Positions 25,381-34,608 of a DNA stretch of 58,382 bases are shown piece by piece. Each line of letters opens with the position of its first letter. Position 1 is the stretch's first letter. Source of the DNA: Calothrix anomala FACHB-343. Lineage in GTDB: Bacteria > Cyanobacteriota > Cyanobacteriia > Cyanobacteriales > Nostocaceae. The stretch spans positions 1 to 58,382 of the forward strand of contig NZ_JACJQG010000065.1 of assembly GCF_014696435.1 (NCBI RefSeq), given 5' to 3'. A program made the translations under genes and the position numbers. A model generated the notes under the pieces. The model ran no database searches, was not told the origin of the DNA, and worked only from the letters and a program-made list of their open reading frames with translations.

Positions 25381-27015
25381 TTACTTAGCGGTAGGTAAAG
25401 CAAGTTTATGCAATTTTGCTCCGCGTACTTGATCAATTAATATTCCCGCATCTTCTGGTAAAGCTTCTCCTCTCCAAGCGACATGTCCATCAGGACGCAC
25501 TAAAACAAAGTTACGCTCGTAAAGCTTGGCAATTTCTGGGTTGTTGATTTGCTGGGTTGTCAACGGTACGTTTCTTTCTTGGCAAGCCTGTTCTAATTTT
25601 GCAACTTCTTGTGGCTGGGAGTCAAAAGACATTAGCACAAATCCATGACCAAATAAATCTAAGGTAGATAACCCCGGTTCTAACCAAGCGTGAGGTGCGC
25701 GACAACCAGGGTAAGTACTTTGCTCCCATTGAAAAGGATCGTTGCTGGGGGGTGTGCCATCGGGGATAATTATCGGGGATTCGTAGCAGAAACCAAAGTG
25801 AACCCCAGGTGCGTCAAACTCCCGTTTTACACCACTGCGTTCCATACCTTCCGCCATTTCCTGGCGAATCTGCGCCCCTGCGGGGGAGTCAGTCATAATG
25901 ACTGGGGGAATACTACGTTTTTGCGTGCGTTCTAAGTTAGCATTCGCCTGTTCTAAATTGCGGACAGCGATGGGACGGCGTTCGATTTCATAGGTGTCAA
26001 GTAAGTTAGCACCAGCCCAGCCTTTGATTGTAGCAGCCAGTTTCCAGCCTAAATCAACCGCATCAGCGATACCTGTGTTCATCCCAAAACCACCGGAAGG
26101 TGAAAGTGTATGGGCGCTGTCACCCACAAAGAAGATATTTCCGGCGCGGAAATTATCTGCAACGCGATGGGTTAAACGCCAGGGTTGATTAGAAATAATT
26201 TCAAATGGGGTATCAATTGATATCGCTGCGCGGATTGCTTCTTCCGCATCCCGCACTTGACCGTCTGCTTGTGGCTTTAAAATGAGACGATATAAAGAAC
26301 GCCCGTCTACTGCTCGTAGTGGTTCTTGGATGATGGGATTGACCAGAAAATAAACCATTGCGTGGTTTTTTCCCATCTGCGCCGCTAATTCAGGTGCTTT
26401 AAAGACGACACTCTGAAAAGTTTGGGTGGCGTGAAAGGTAGGCGCATCAACACCGCAAGCTTTACGTATAGGACTACGCGCTCCATCGCAAGCTACCATG
26501 TAACGAGCGTGGATAATCTCTGTGTCTCCTGTTTCTACGTTTTTCACTTGGGCAACGATCCCTGCGTTTGTCTGCTCAAAGCTTTCTAAGGAAGACAGGA
26601 AGCGAATTGTTCCTTGAGGCTCTTTACCTAAGAAATTCTGAAATACTGGAGCAAACCAGTCTTGGGGGCATACTTGTTCTGGCTCTGGGGTATATTCAGG
26701 GAGAGTGCGATCGCGATAGGAGGGAAAATGAACTCGGTATATTTCATGACCGCCTACAGATGTTACCCAAGCAATATCTAGAGTATGATCGGCAGGCCAG
26801 CCAGCGTTACGGATTTGCTGGGAAATGCCCCAACGGCGGCAAAATTCCATTGATCGCGGCCCGACTGTGCTGACTTTGGGGTCGGTGACAATGCCGTCTG
26901 TTTGTTCGATGAGTAGGCAATTTATACCTTGATAGCGTAGTTCTACTGCCATTGCTAGACCCACAGGGCCGCCGCCGACTATTAGCACATCAGTTTCAAT
27001 GTTGTTGTTTTTCAT
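25381..27015 (-). CDS. FAD-dependent aromatic monooxygenase (RebC/StaC-like)
   Basis: A 544-residue flavoprotein of the p-hydroxybenzoate-hydroxylase superfamily. I start at ATG 27015 (MKNNNIETDV); the extra 21 residues of the longer frame come from an intergenic repeat. Motifs: FAD dinucleotide loop VLIVGGGPVGLAMAVEL near the N-terminus, DG motif in ACDGARSPIRK, and GDSAHTLSPSGGFGMNTGI for the ribityl chain. A thioredoxin-like C-terminal domain ends with VLVRPDGHVAWRG, as in RebC, StaC and related enzymes. In indolocarbazole pathways this enzyme works with the P450 to set the oxidation state of the central pyrrole ring: StaC gives K252c, RebC gives arcyriaflavin. Third in the O-D-C-P order here. 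Which outcome applies cannot be read from motifs alone. Confidence 0.85.
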   Translation of the reverse strand: MKNNNIETDVLIVGGGPVGLAMAVELRYQGINCLLIEQTDGIVTDPKVSTVGPRSMEFCRRWGISQQIRNAGWPADHTLDIAWVTSVGGHEIYRVHFPSYRDRTLPEYTPEPEQVCPQDWFAPVFQNFLGKEPQGTIRFLSSLESFEQTNAGIVAQVKNVETGDTEIIHARYMVACDGARSPIRKACGVDAPTFHATQTFQSVVFKAPELAAQMGKNHAMVYFLVNPIIQEPLRAVDGRSLYRLILKPQADGQVRDAEEAIRAAISIDTPFEIISNQPWRLTHRVADNFRAGNIFFVGDSAHTLSPSGGFGMNTGIADAVDLGWKLAATIKGWAGANLLDTYEIERRPIAVRNLEQANANLERTQKRSIPPVIMTDSPAGAQIRQEMAEGMERSGVKREFDAPGVHFGFCYESPIIIPDGTPPSNDPFQWEQSTYPGCRAPHAWLEPGLSTLDLFGHGFVLMSFDSQPQEVAKLEQACQERNVPLTTQQINNPEIAKLYERNFVLVRPDGHVAWRGEALPEDAGILIDQVRGAKLHKLALPTAK

Positions 27016-27332
27016 GGGTTTTCTGAAGGAACGAACCGCGAAGGCGCGAAGGACACTAAGGAAGAGGTAAAGAAGCAAAATTGGAAACTTGCTTCGCTCA
27101 CGATTTCACTGGGCTTTTAATTAATACGGTTCAGTCATTACAGCAGTTTTCATGTATTTAAACCACAAGTTGGTATCTGTATTTCTTTGTTCCTTTGCGC
27201 CTTTGCGTCTTTGCGTGAGATAAGAAAATGTGCTTCATTTACACGAAGATCTGTAAGGTGATTTTTTTAAGGAACCGCAGAGGCGCAGAGGGCACAGAGA
27301 GAAGAGAGGAAGTTTAAACCTGCGTTTGTTCG
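27016..27332. other. Intergenic with 'accgcgaaggcgcgaagg' type repeats
   Basis: About 317 bp between the monooxygenase and RebD-like genes. It carries two inverted stretches of the common cyanobacterial AACCGCGAAGGCGCGAAGG / CTTTGCGTCTTTGCG type (27033-27060 and about 27190-27220) and a third near 27275. No gene is seen. Confidence 0.6.
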
Positions 27333-30300
27333 TTAATGTAGTAAAGATTGGGGGTTATTCGCCAGGTTATCAAAAAATTTGGCGTAGTAATCAAACATTT
27401 CGGATACTGTACTGTGAATAACTTCGCATTCTCTGGCTTTCTGTCCCAGGCGCTCAAATCTGCGGGAGATTGCATTCATTGCTACTTCGGGTACGGGGAT
27501 GTAAGCGGGTGTGTCAATCTCAAAAGATGGGCCTGCGGTTTTACCCCGTTTGCCAGAGGGCATACTCATTAATAATTCTCCTAAGGGACGCATCATCCCT
27601 GTCATGACATCAATTCCTGCATTCATTAATTTGGAACGCCGTAAACTACCTGTAGGCATGAAGCCAAAGTGCTGTACCATTAACTGCATCATGAGAAAAT
27701 AGCTTTCGTTAAATATTTCCATGACGGCGCGGGTTTGGGGAACGGTAACGACATTACTGTTATAATCTCGCTGATTTAGGCAAGGATTACGCAAACTTGG
27801 GTAAGAAGGATTCCAAGCTCTTTTGCGTTCAGTTTTGGTGTCATTTATCTGTTCTTGCGCGAGCGCATCTGCCAAACGGCTGAATTGTTGGTAGTGCGAT
27901 CGCTCAAATTTTGCTGATTTTTGCTCGCAGCCTTCTCCTTGTTCAACAATTAGATCTATGGCAAATAAGGCGCTGTTGAGATCGTCTACTTGTAATTGGT
28001 AGTCTGGATGGGCTTTATTAAAATCGTCACGTAAAAATAAGCGATGTTCGCCACCTACACGGCCTTTTTTGACTACAAATAAATCGGGGATATTCTCTAG
28101 TCCTTGGCGAATCTGGCGATACAGTTCGCTTAAGGAACCATAACCATGTAAGCTGTCAATTGTGCGATCGCTTGATGCTGGTTCGTTAGCCAAGTTTTCT
28201 TCTAAGAAGTCGGGCATTTCTAAGCGCAGGAAACGCTGTAGAGATGTAGGATTGAGTGGTTCTAGTGCTAGGTCTACATCAATGGGGAATCTTTGGTTAA
28301 GTTTACTAAAGTCGGGGACGGCTGGGTAAAAAGGTTCGCCAATCGCCATCAATATATTATTTACCATCAAAAAGTGAATCATTTCCTCACGGGAAATTTC
28401 GATTAATACTCCCCGCATTCCGTAATTCTTTACTTCTTTCCCATCGCCACAGGCTAAATGTAGCTGTTCTTGTGTCCACAATCCCCGGCGTACATATTCT
28501 TCGCCTGTGACGTAGTTGGGGATAGAATATCCAGCATAGATATATTGCAGCATCACAGCTACTTCTAACTCGGCTGCTTGTTTTAAAGCACTCACCAATT
28601 CTGCGCGAGTTTGAATGGTGCGTTGGCTATGCTTTGGTTCGGGAATCGCTGGGGGAACATAACCGACTCGCTGCTGATTTTGCAGAAATTTCCGTAACAG
28701 TGTGGTTTTAGCTTGGGACATATCGCGGCTGGGTGGCATATAGTAGGTTTTATATTTGTTCTTGGGATCGGACATTTGCCACATTAATCGCGCATAGGTT
28801 TCGACTTTGCACTTGTCAGCCAGACTGAAGACATCGACTTTCATAAACGAGAAACATAACTCGTAGTAAGCCAGAACATGTTTGTAGATCAAGTTAAAAT
28901 CTACAGCTTCAGTGGGAATTTCATCTAAGTGCCAATCGTTACTTAATACGCGCACGGCAAAAAAGCCAGCACCTGACCAGAAGCCAAGTTTATTGTCATT
29001 GTCATAAGCTATTTCCGCAGCATCTACGTGATTAATATCACCAGGAAACTCATCAGGTTGGGTAGATAACAGTACCTTTGCAGTTCCCGCGATCGCACCC
29101 CGTAGAGTCACCCAACCGCGTCCAGTCGCATCAGTAGAAATTACAGTTTTAGGTGCAAAATCTCCTGGTTCCGCTTGCTTACCTGGTTTGAAGTGGACAA
29201 TTGCCATTTCTGAGGGGTGGGGAAAGTGGAAAGTGGAGTCTAAATTAGTGCGATCGCGCAGTTGGGGAAATGCTCTCGGATTATAGAACTGACTGAGATA
29301 AACAGACTCAACCGCCGTCGGACAACCCCGTACAAAAGACCTTACCTCTAACTCAACTGCGTGGTCTTCACCAGTTTTTAAATTAGGATGTTCAATAAAC
29401 AAACAAGCGTCATCTATCTGAAGATTGATTTCTTGTTCTTTAACAAGAATTTGCCGTTCTCCGTTAACATCTGTACCGATGATGCACAAACCTTGCTGTT
29501 CTATCTCATCGCGCAGATTCTCAAATGGTTCCGCTAGCTGTACATCTACAATCCCACTTGTCAATTGATAGGCTGGAAGCTGATAAGCATCCTTAAATAT
29601 CCGTCCAATCAGCCGTTGACTACCAACTGTACGCACCTCCAAATCGCCCAAGTCAAGCTTGCAACCAATCGCATGGGTAGGCCCTGGCCCTGGCTTGGCA
29701 GCACGCCCCACACAAGGTACTGCCGTTATCATGTTCAAACTAATACCTTGTGAACTTACTTGCAAGGTAAGGTTAGAAAGCCCTCTTCCTTCCCCTCTGC
29801 CCTCTGCCTCCTGCCCTCTGCCTTCTTCCTCAGAAATCAACAACCGCCCATGCGGATAACTACTGAGTTCATCTTTACACCACAGTCCGATAGTTCCGTG
29901 CAGTTCCCAGAAACTGGGTGAATCCGGTTGAACTGGTGCAGACATATTGCTGATGCTAAACTGCACTACCAGTCCCAAAACATCATTGCGGTTCATCGCT
30001 TCCCGTAACATGGTTACCGTTGGTGACTGGGCGACTTCTTCACCCCATAACCAATCCTCAGCATCTTTGGGAATAGCAAACTGATAAACTGCTGCCCGTT
30101 TAAATTCCTGATTCAGGCAATGTTCTGGCAATTCGCGGATATAATCAAAGTTTTGCCACCGGGCTAACTGCATACCTGTGATGGGTGCAGAAAGCATATT
30201 TGGGACTTCGTGGGAAGCGCCTTGACGACCAAAGGTCAACTGACCTAACATAATTGTGTTAGTCCAGTTAGAAGCTGGATCGCATTCAAAGAAGCGGGCG

Positions 30301-30692
30301 CGGTTGAAAGTAGTTTTAACATAATCATTGTAATGACCCCACAAATCAACACTGCGTCCCACCACTGGATCTTGTCGATCAATTTGTCCAAACTCGCGCT
30401 GTGTGCTGACAATTTGTGCTTCTATCGAAAAATGACCGTTTCCGCCGAAATTCCAACCCATAGCGCTGCTAAACGCACCATTTTCATCTAATTGTCCTTC
30501 GGCGTTAAATCGCGTACCTAAGTTGTAGAGGTATTCGTGGTACTCAGATACAGGGCGGTTAAGGTCAACAGGTTTACCATTCATGTAAACAGTATTGCTG
30601 CTAACATCTACTTGTCCGTTTTTGTGTCCTGTAGGCGCATGGATACGGGCGAAACCTTGGAAATGAAGCCGGGGAAAATCTAGAATACTCAT
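27333..30692 (-). CDS. Chromopyrrolate-synthase-like protein (RebD/StaD/VioB family)
   Basis: An 1119-residue protein, about the length of RebD, StaD and VioB. The start MSILDFPRLHFQGFARIHAP is characteristic of the family. A long N-terminal region (to about 690) is followed by a ferritin-like domain: AELEVAVMLQYIYAGYS and ISREEMIHFLMVNNIL carry the Glu/His iron ligands. RebD and VioB join two molecules of oxidised tryptophan (indole-3-pyruvate imine); RebD releases chromopyrrolic acid. The gene is directly downstream of the tryptophan oxidase gene. No vioE-like gene is present, which favours the chromopyrrolate/indolocarbazole branch over violacein. One oddity: residues about 285-300 (EEEGRGQEAEGRGEGRG) are read from a genomic GAGGGCAGAGG-type repeat at about 29783-29832 that has entered the frame without breaking it. 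Confidence 0.9.
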   Translation of the reverse strand: MSILDFPRLHFQGFARIHAPTGHKNGQVDVSSNTVYMNGKPVDLNRPVSEYHEYLYNLGTRFNAEGQLDENGAFSSAMGWNFGGNGHFSIEAQIVSTQREFGQIDRQDPVVGRSVDLWGHYNDYVKTTFNRARFFECDPASNWTNTIMLGQLTFGRQGASHEVPNMLSAPITGMQLARWQNFDYIRELPEHCLNQEFKRAAVYQFAIPKDAEDWLWGEEVAQSPTVTMLREAMNRNDVLGLVVQFSISNMSAPVQPDSPSFWELHGTIGLWCKDELSSYPHGRLLISEEEGRGQEAEGRGEGRGLSNLTLQVSSQGISLNMITAVPCVGRAAKPGPGPTHAIGCKLDLGDLEVRTVGSQRLIGRIFKDAYQLPAYQLTSGIVDVQLAEPFENLRDEIEQQGLCIIGTDVNGERQILVKEQEINLQIDDACLFIEHPNLKTGEDHAVELEVRSFVRGCPTAVESVYLSQFYNPRAFPQLRDRTNLDSTFHFPHPSEMAIVHFKPGKQAEPGDFAPKTVISTDATGRGWVTLRGAIAGTAKVLLSTQPDEFPGDINHVDAAEIAYDNDNKLGFWSGAGFFAVRVLSNDWHLDEIPTEAVDFNLIYKHVLAYYELCFSFMKVDVFSLADKCKVETYARLMWQMSDPKNKYKTYYMPPSRDMSQAKTTLLRKFLQNQQRVGYVPPAIPEPKHSQRTIQTRAELVSALKQAAELEVAVMLQYIYAGYSIPNYVTGEEYVRRGLWTQEQLHLACGDGKEVKNYGMRGVLIEISREEMIHFLMVNNILMAIGEPFYPAVPDFSKLNQRFPIDVDLALEPLNPTSLQRFLRLEMPDFLEENLANEPASSDRTIDSLHGYGSLSELYRQIRQGLENIPDLFVVKKGRVGGEHRLFLRDDFNKAHPDYQLQVDDLNSALFAIDLIVEQGEGCEQKSAKFERSHYQQFSRLADALAQEQINDTKTERKRAWNPSYPSLRNPCLNQRDYNSNVVTVPQTRAVMEIFNESYFLMMQLMVQHFGFMPTGSLRRSKLMNAGIDVMTGMMRPLGELLMSMPSGKRGKTAGPSFEIDTPAYIPVPEVAMNAISRRFERLGQKARECEVIHSTVSEMFDYYAKFFDNLANNPQSLLH
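29783..29832. repeat. Intergenic-type repeat inserted in the RebD-like reading frame
   Basis: A run of CCTCTGCCCTCTGCCTCCTG-type sequence that is usually intergenic in these genomes (compare 38308-38342). Here it is in frame within a coding region and gives a Glu/Gly/Arg-rich insert. Confidence 0.75.
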
Positions 30693-30768
30693 TATTCAAA
30701 AACGCTTTGATGAATGACTTGAATAGAAAGTTACAAAATAAGCAAAGACTTTATAATTGCTGGCGAGT

Positions 30769-32310
30769 TTAAGCTTTAGAAGTTGTTAATTGCTGTAGAG
30801 ACTTTTCGGTTTCGTTCTTCAAGGAGTACTTTGTTGCTGTAATCAAAGCAGGTTTGGAGGAAACGATATCATAAATTGCTTCCAGTGCAGACTCAATTGA
30901 ACCTTGTAGCCAAGCGGGATATCTAGAACAATGTTCGCCAGCAAAGAAGAGGGTGTTTTGGGGTCTAGCAGCTTCTAGATAATTAATGCTGTAGTTAGCT
31001 TCGTCGGACATATCATCCTTCCAGTGTACAGTGCAACCACCATCACTCCACTTGTAATTACCCCAGGCAATAGAAGCCACATTTGTTACCATATCAGATG
31101 ATTGCAGTTCTGGATGAACTTGGCTGACAACGTTTTTAACATAGCTGTGACGTTGTTCTTCAGACATATTTCCTAAGCGATCGGCATCGTCACCGATAGT
31201 GTAGCTAGCTAACATTACACTACCACTATTGGGGTTAAAGTTTACAGAAGGATAATATGTTTGGCGCACACCGTCACCACTGAAGGAAGCACCACCATTA
31301 ATACCTTGCTGTTGCCAAAAAGCTTCCTTTGTATGAAATGCAACTTTAGTTGCTGGGCAATATATTGTATTTTGAATCGAATCTAATTTTCTGTCATCGA
31401 ATCCGCTTAACTCCATTTTCCGCAGGATAGAGAAAGGAATAGTACACAATACATAGTCACAACGGCGGGTGTATCTTTGTCCATTTTCTAACCAATCAAT
31501 TTCTGTATAATCTTCATGGACACGAATCGCAACGATTTGTTGGTTGCACTTAATTGGCGCTTTGATGGATTGAACTAAACGTTGAATTAGTTGATCCATA
31601 CCGCCTTTGAGTTGTAACAAATCGTGGCTAGTTTCCACTAAAATATCACTGAGGAACATATCAACGGCTTTGCTACAACGAGCGCGAAAACCAGGGTTGT
31701 CTTTAATAAAGGATTGCAGGTCAATATTTTCGCCGTCTTCGCTAAAATAAGGTTCTAAATCTAACCGTTCCAACTCATCCATTAAGTGTGACTGTAAGTC
31801 TTGTTCTAAGCTTTCACGCAAATTTCCCGGGGAGATAGTATCAACGATGGTTTTGAGCCAAGCAGCAAACAATCGAGTTTTCTCGCTGTAACGACTATCA
31901 GTAAAAATTCCTTGATAGCGTTCTTGGAGAATGCGGGGTGCATCTTTCATGCGGAAAATTTTTCCTTGGATATTCATGAAAGCATTTTGTTCTTCAAAGA
32001 CTGTGACAAATTTGCACAGCTTGTCACTCAATCCCAATTTATGTACATAGTGTAGTGTGTGTTGATGTGCGCTAGGTATACGCATTGCTCCGAGTTCTGC
32101 ATAGGGAGCATCAGGTTCATTACCAAAGCGATGTGTCCAAATTCTACCGCCAATCCGTGGGCTAGCTTCCATAATATCGACTTCATGACCCATGCGTTCT
32201 AATTCATAAGCTGCAACTAAACCTGCAATTCCAGCACCCAGAATGGTGATGCGCTTACCTTTTTGAAAGTTGCTCAGTTGGCTCATTTCTAGAATTGTGG
32301 TGGTGTCCAT
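30769..32310 (-). CDS. Flavin L-tryptophan oxidase (RebO/StaO/VioA family)
   Basis: A 513-residue flavin amine oxidase. The FAD-binding start is [21 protein letters not shown], followed by [15 protein letters not shown] and [23 protein letters not shown], a layout shared by RebO/VioA-type and other L-amino-acid oxidases. The C-terminal FAD segment is ENTLFF-like: [21 protein letters not shown], 20 residues of it plus ESALEA. It should oxidise L-tryptophan to the imine of indole-3-pyruvate, producing hydrogen peroxide; substrate is inferred from the adjacent RebD-like gene. The ATG at 32310 has a good ribosome site (GAGGT, 8 bases upstream). First gene of the minus-strand biosynthetic run, transcribed from the 660-bp divergent region. 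Confidence 0.87.
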   Translation of the reverse strand: MDTTTILEMSQLSNFQKGKRITILGAGIAGLVAAYELERMGHEVDIMEASPRIGGRIWTHRFGNEPDAPYAELGAMRIPSAHQHTLHYVHKLGLSDKLCKFVTVFEEQNAFMNIQGKIFRMKDAPRILQERYQGIFTDSRYSEKTRLFAAWLKTIVDTISPGNLRESLEQDLQSHLMDELERLDLEPYFSEDGENIDLQSFIKDNPGFRARCSKAVDMFLSDILVETSHDLLQLKGGMDQLIQRLVQSIKAPIKCNQQIVAIRVHEDYTEIDWLENGQRYTRRCDYVLCTIPFSILRKMELSGFDDRKLDSIQNTIYCPATKVAFHTKEAFWQQQGINGGASFSGDGVRQTYYPSVNFNPNSGSVMLASYTIGDDADRLGNMSEEQRHSYVKNVVSQVHPELQSSDMVTNVASIAWGNYKWSDGGCTVHWKDDMSDEANYSINYLEAARPQNTLFFAGEHCSRYPAWLQGSIESALEAIYDIVSSKPALITATKYSLKNETEKSLQQLTTSKA

Positions 32311-32972
32311 TTTTCAATACCTCGTAAAATTTTCAGATGGGATAAGATTTAATAAGAAAGATTGTGTTTTGGTTGAAAATCTGTAAATTAAGCTTGTGAG
32401 TTGCTTTACCGCAGCATTTCAACCGCCTCTGTTATTTGATAGCGATCGCCTAATTTGATTTATGCAATCCGCCGTAAAAAATTTGAAAAAACGCCCAAAA
32501 TGCTTGTGGGGTAAGCAATCTAACTTACTAAGTTAGGTAGATTCTGTTCTGGTTGGGAAATAATGTTGACTGTTGACGGTTAACTGTTGACTGGGAAGAG
32601 AGATTGTCAAAGAGTTATACCTCGCTCCCATGCTCTGCGTGGGAGCGTAAGTCTAGGAGGCTCCGCCTCAATTCATTTCAACAGGAGGCAGCAGCCCACC
32701 AATACGCATTTCCAGGCTCAGTCTGGAAAAGAGAGTTTAAAAATAAGGACGCTAAGGCTAGGGAAAAAGCAGACTATGTTAATAAAAGTAAAGTAGCTCA
32801 AACTATCTTCTCTTCTGCTTTCTGCCTAATTTCGATAGGAAATATGCACAAAAAACTACTTATATAACGTAGAGCGATCGCTTGCTCCTGATTTTAGGAA
32901 TGCATAACTTCTCTTCTCCTGCTGGTAGTGAAGAAATAGTTCACCAATGCAACACCCAGGAGACAGCAAAAA
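32311..32972. promoter_or_regulatory. Divergent control region of the biosynthetic cluster
   Basis: About 660 bp between the tryptophan oxidase gene (leftward) and the MFS exporter gene (rightward), so both arms of the cluster probably start here. Contains HIP1 sites (32443, 32875) and a repeat with two hairpins: CGCTCCCA/TGGGAGCG (32623-32647) and GAGGCTCCGCCTC (32657-32669). Short frames in it have no supporting features. I cannot identify specific operators. Confidence 0.5.
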
Positions 32973-34196
32973 ATGGTTCCCTTATCAAAAAAATTACCAA
33001 GTAAAGCTGCTAACAAAAAAATTGATAGTAATTTATTCCTAATAGTTTGTATATCTTTAATTGCCACAAGTGGCATATTTAGCATTAATCCTGTAGTGCC
33101 AAATATAGCTACAGGGCTTAATACCTCACCTCAAGAAATCGGGCTAATCATGACAGCTTTTTTATTACCTACTACATTAGGTAGCCCGATTGGTGGCGCT
33201 TTAGCTGACCGTTTTGGTAGAAAGAAAATTCTCATTCCTTCACTCATACTATTTGGTATTGGGGGAGTTTTATGTGCTTTAGCAACTAATTTCCGCAGCT
33301 TAGTAGAATGGCGATTCCTCACAGGTATTGGTGCTGCTAGTTTAGAGTCTGTAGAACTGACTATTATTAGTGATTTATATAGCGGTAAAATGCTTACTGC
33401 GGCAATGGGATTTAATTCGGCGATGATTGGCGTTGCTGCTACAATTTATCCTTTAATTGGTGGTGCATTAGCTGCTTTCAATTGGCGATATACATTTTTA
33501 TTATCAGTATTAGCTTTGCCATTGGCATTATTAATTGGCACAAAATTGCAGCTACCAACTCAACAAAAAACTACTGAAAATTTAGATTGGAAAAGCTATC
33601 TCAAAACTACGTGGATAAATCTCAAGAATCCCCAAGTTATTGGATTACTATTTACAGTATTTTCCATGTTCATCATTGAGTTAGGTGCTTTCTATATATA
33701 TCTTCCCATCTACGCAGGTAAATTTTTAAATGCAGCTGGTGCCCAAATTGGATTACTACTTTCTACTGACTCAATTGCTTTTGCTTTAGCCGCTTCACAA
33801 CTGGGACTTTTAGTCCGTTGGTTTTCAGAAAAAACCTTAATTGTTGCTGGTTTTGTAATCGGTGCATTGTCCCTGTTGATGATTCCGGCAATTCATAACG
33901 TTTGGTTATTGCTGATTCCCTGCGTTATCGCTGGTGCATCTCAAGCCTTGGTTTTACCACCTCTGCAATCAATGTTAGCCGCGATTGCTCCCGAAGGTTA
34001 CCGAGCTGGATTTATGGCGCTGAATGTTACTGTTCAATCATTAGGAAGAGCATTAGGCCCTTTATTTGGCGGTATTACCTTCGCCGCTTGGGGAATCGCC
34101 GGAGTATTTTATGCCAATGTCGCTCTTTCTTTAATTACAGTTGTAGTGTTTAGTTTGCTCTTGAGAAAAAGCAACTCAAAACCCTCCAACGCCTAA
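32973..34196 (+). CDS. MFS exporter, DHA1-like
   Basis: A 407-residue integral membrane protein with 12 predicted helices. The signature ADRFGRKKILIPSLILFG follows helix 2, and the helix-4 region carries EWRFLTGIGAASLESVEL, as in drug/proton antiporters. It is clearly related in sequence to the MFS half of the MFS-FHA protein at 18936-20564 (for example NPVVPNIATGL against NPVLPTIQHFF) but lacks the FHA domain. It is divergent from the tryptophan oxidase gene and precedes the precursor-supply genes, so it is a good candidate for exporting the cluster product. Start: ATG at 32973 near TAAAA-rich sequence without a strong ribosome site; substrate is inferred from position. Confidence 0.85.
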   Translation: MVPLSKKLPSKAANKKIDSNLFLIVCISLIATSGIFSINPVVPNIATGLNTSPQEIGLIMTAFLLPTTLGSPIGGALADRFGRKKILIPSLILFGIGGVLCALATNFRSLVEWRFLTGIGAASLESVELTIISDLYSGKMLTAAMGFNSAMIGVAATIYPLIGGALAAFNWRYTFLLSVLALPLALLIGTKLQLPTQQKTTENLDWKSYLKTTWINLKNPQVIGLLFTVFSMFIIELGAFYIYLPIYAGKFLNAAGAQIGLLLSTDSIAFALAASQLGLLVRWFSEKTLIVAGFVIGALSLLMIPAIHNVWLLLIPCVIAGASQALVLPPLQSMLAAIAPEGYRAGFMALNVTVQSLGRALGPLFGGITFAAWGIAGVFYANVALSLITVVVFSLLLRKSNSKPSNA

Positions 34197-34231
34197 AGTT
34201 GTAAAATTGATAATTTCAGCTTCAAAGACAT

Positions 34232-34306
34232 TTTACCCCACCCCTCAATCCCCTCCCCGTTTACGGGGAGGGGACGTTTTGCGTTAGCAAAGCTGGGGTG
34301 GGGTAA
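34232..34306. repeat. Palindromic G/C-rich repeat after MFS gene
   Basis: TTACCCCACCC (34232-34242) pairs with GGGTGGGGTAA (34296-34306), with an inner CCCTCCCCGT/ACGGGGAGGG hairpin. The inner part recurs downstream of trpEG near 38208-38245. It may also end MFS transcripts. Confidence 0.65.
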
Positions 34307-34400
34307 GGCGGATCGTGATGGTAAGTGAGAGAATTTGCTCATCTCTGTTCCTTGGCGTTCTTTGCGTTCTTGGCGGTTCGTTTATTAATATTAAGATTTT

Positions 34401-34467
34401 TTGTAGTGATGGCTCTCTAGCCCGCTTTCTTGATATTAGGGAGCAAGATGCTCCCACTACAAATTTA
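34401..34467. repeat. MITE-like repeat, family D, copy 1
   Basis: Starts TTGTAGTGATGGCTCTCTAG and ends with GCTCCCACTACAA. An almost identical copy lies at 39403-39470. Both are in the trp gene block. Confidence 0.75.
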
Positions 34468-34608
34468 TTTGGAGCAAAATTGAGATTCTCCCATTTCACT
34501 GCATAAACTATCGCTACCTACTTCTATATAAATTTATCAAGCGAAAAACTATTCCAAAGCGTACAAAGACATTAACCACAACCACAAATATTTCCGGAGA
34601 ACAAGAAA

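Noticed and set aside
27333-32310. Violacein cluster
   Set aside because: The oxidase and VioB-like genes would fit, but no vioE-like gene of about 190 codons is present, and the RebC-like and P450 genes point to the indolocarbazole branch.
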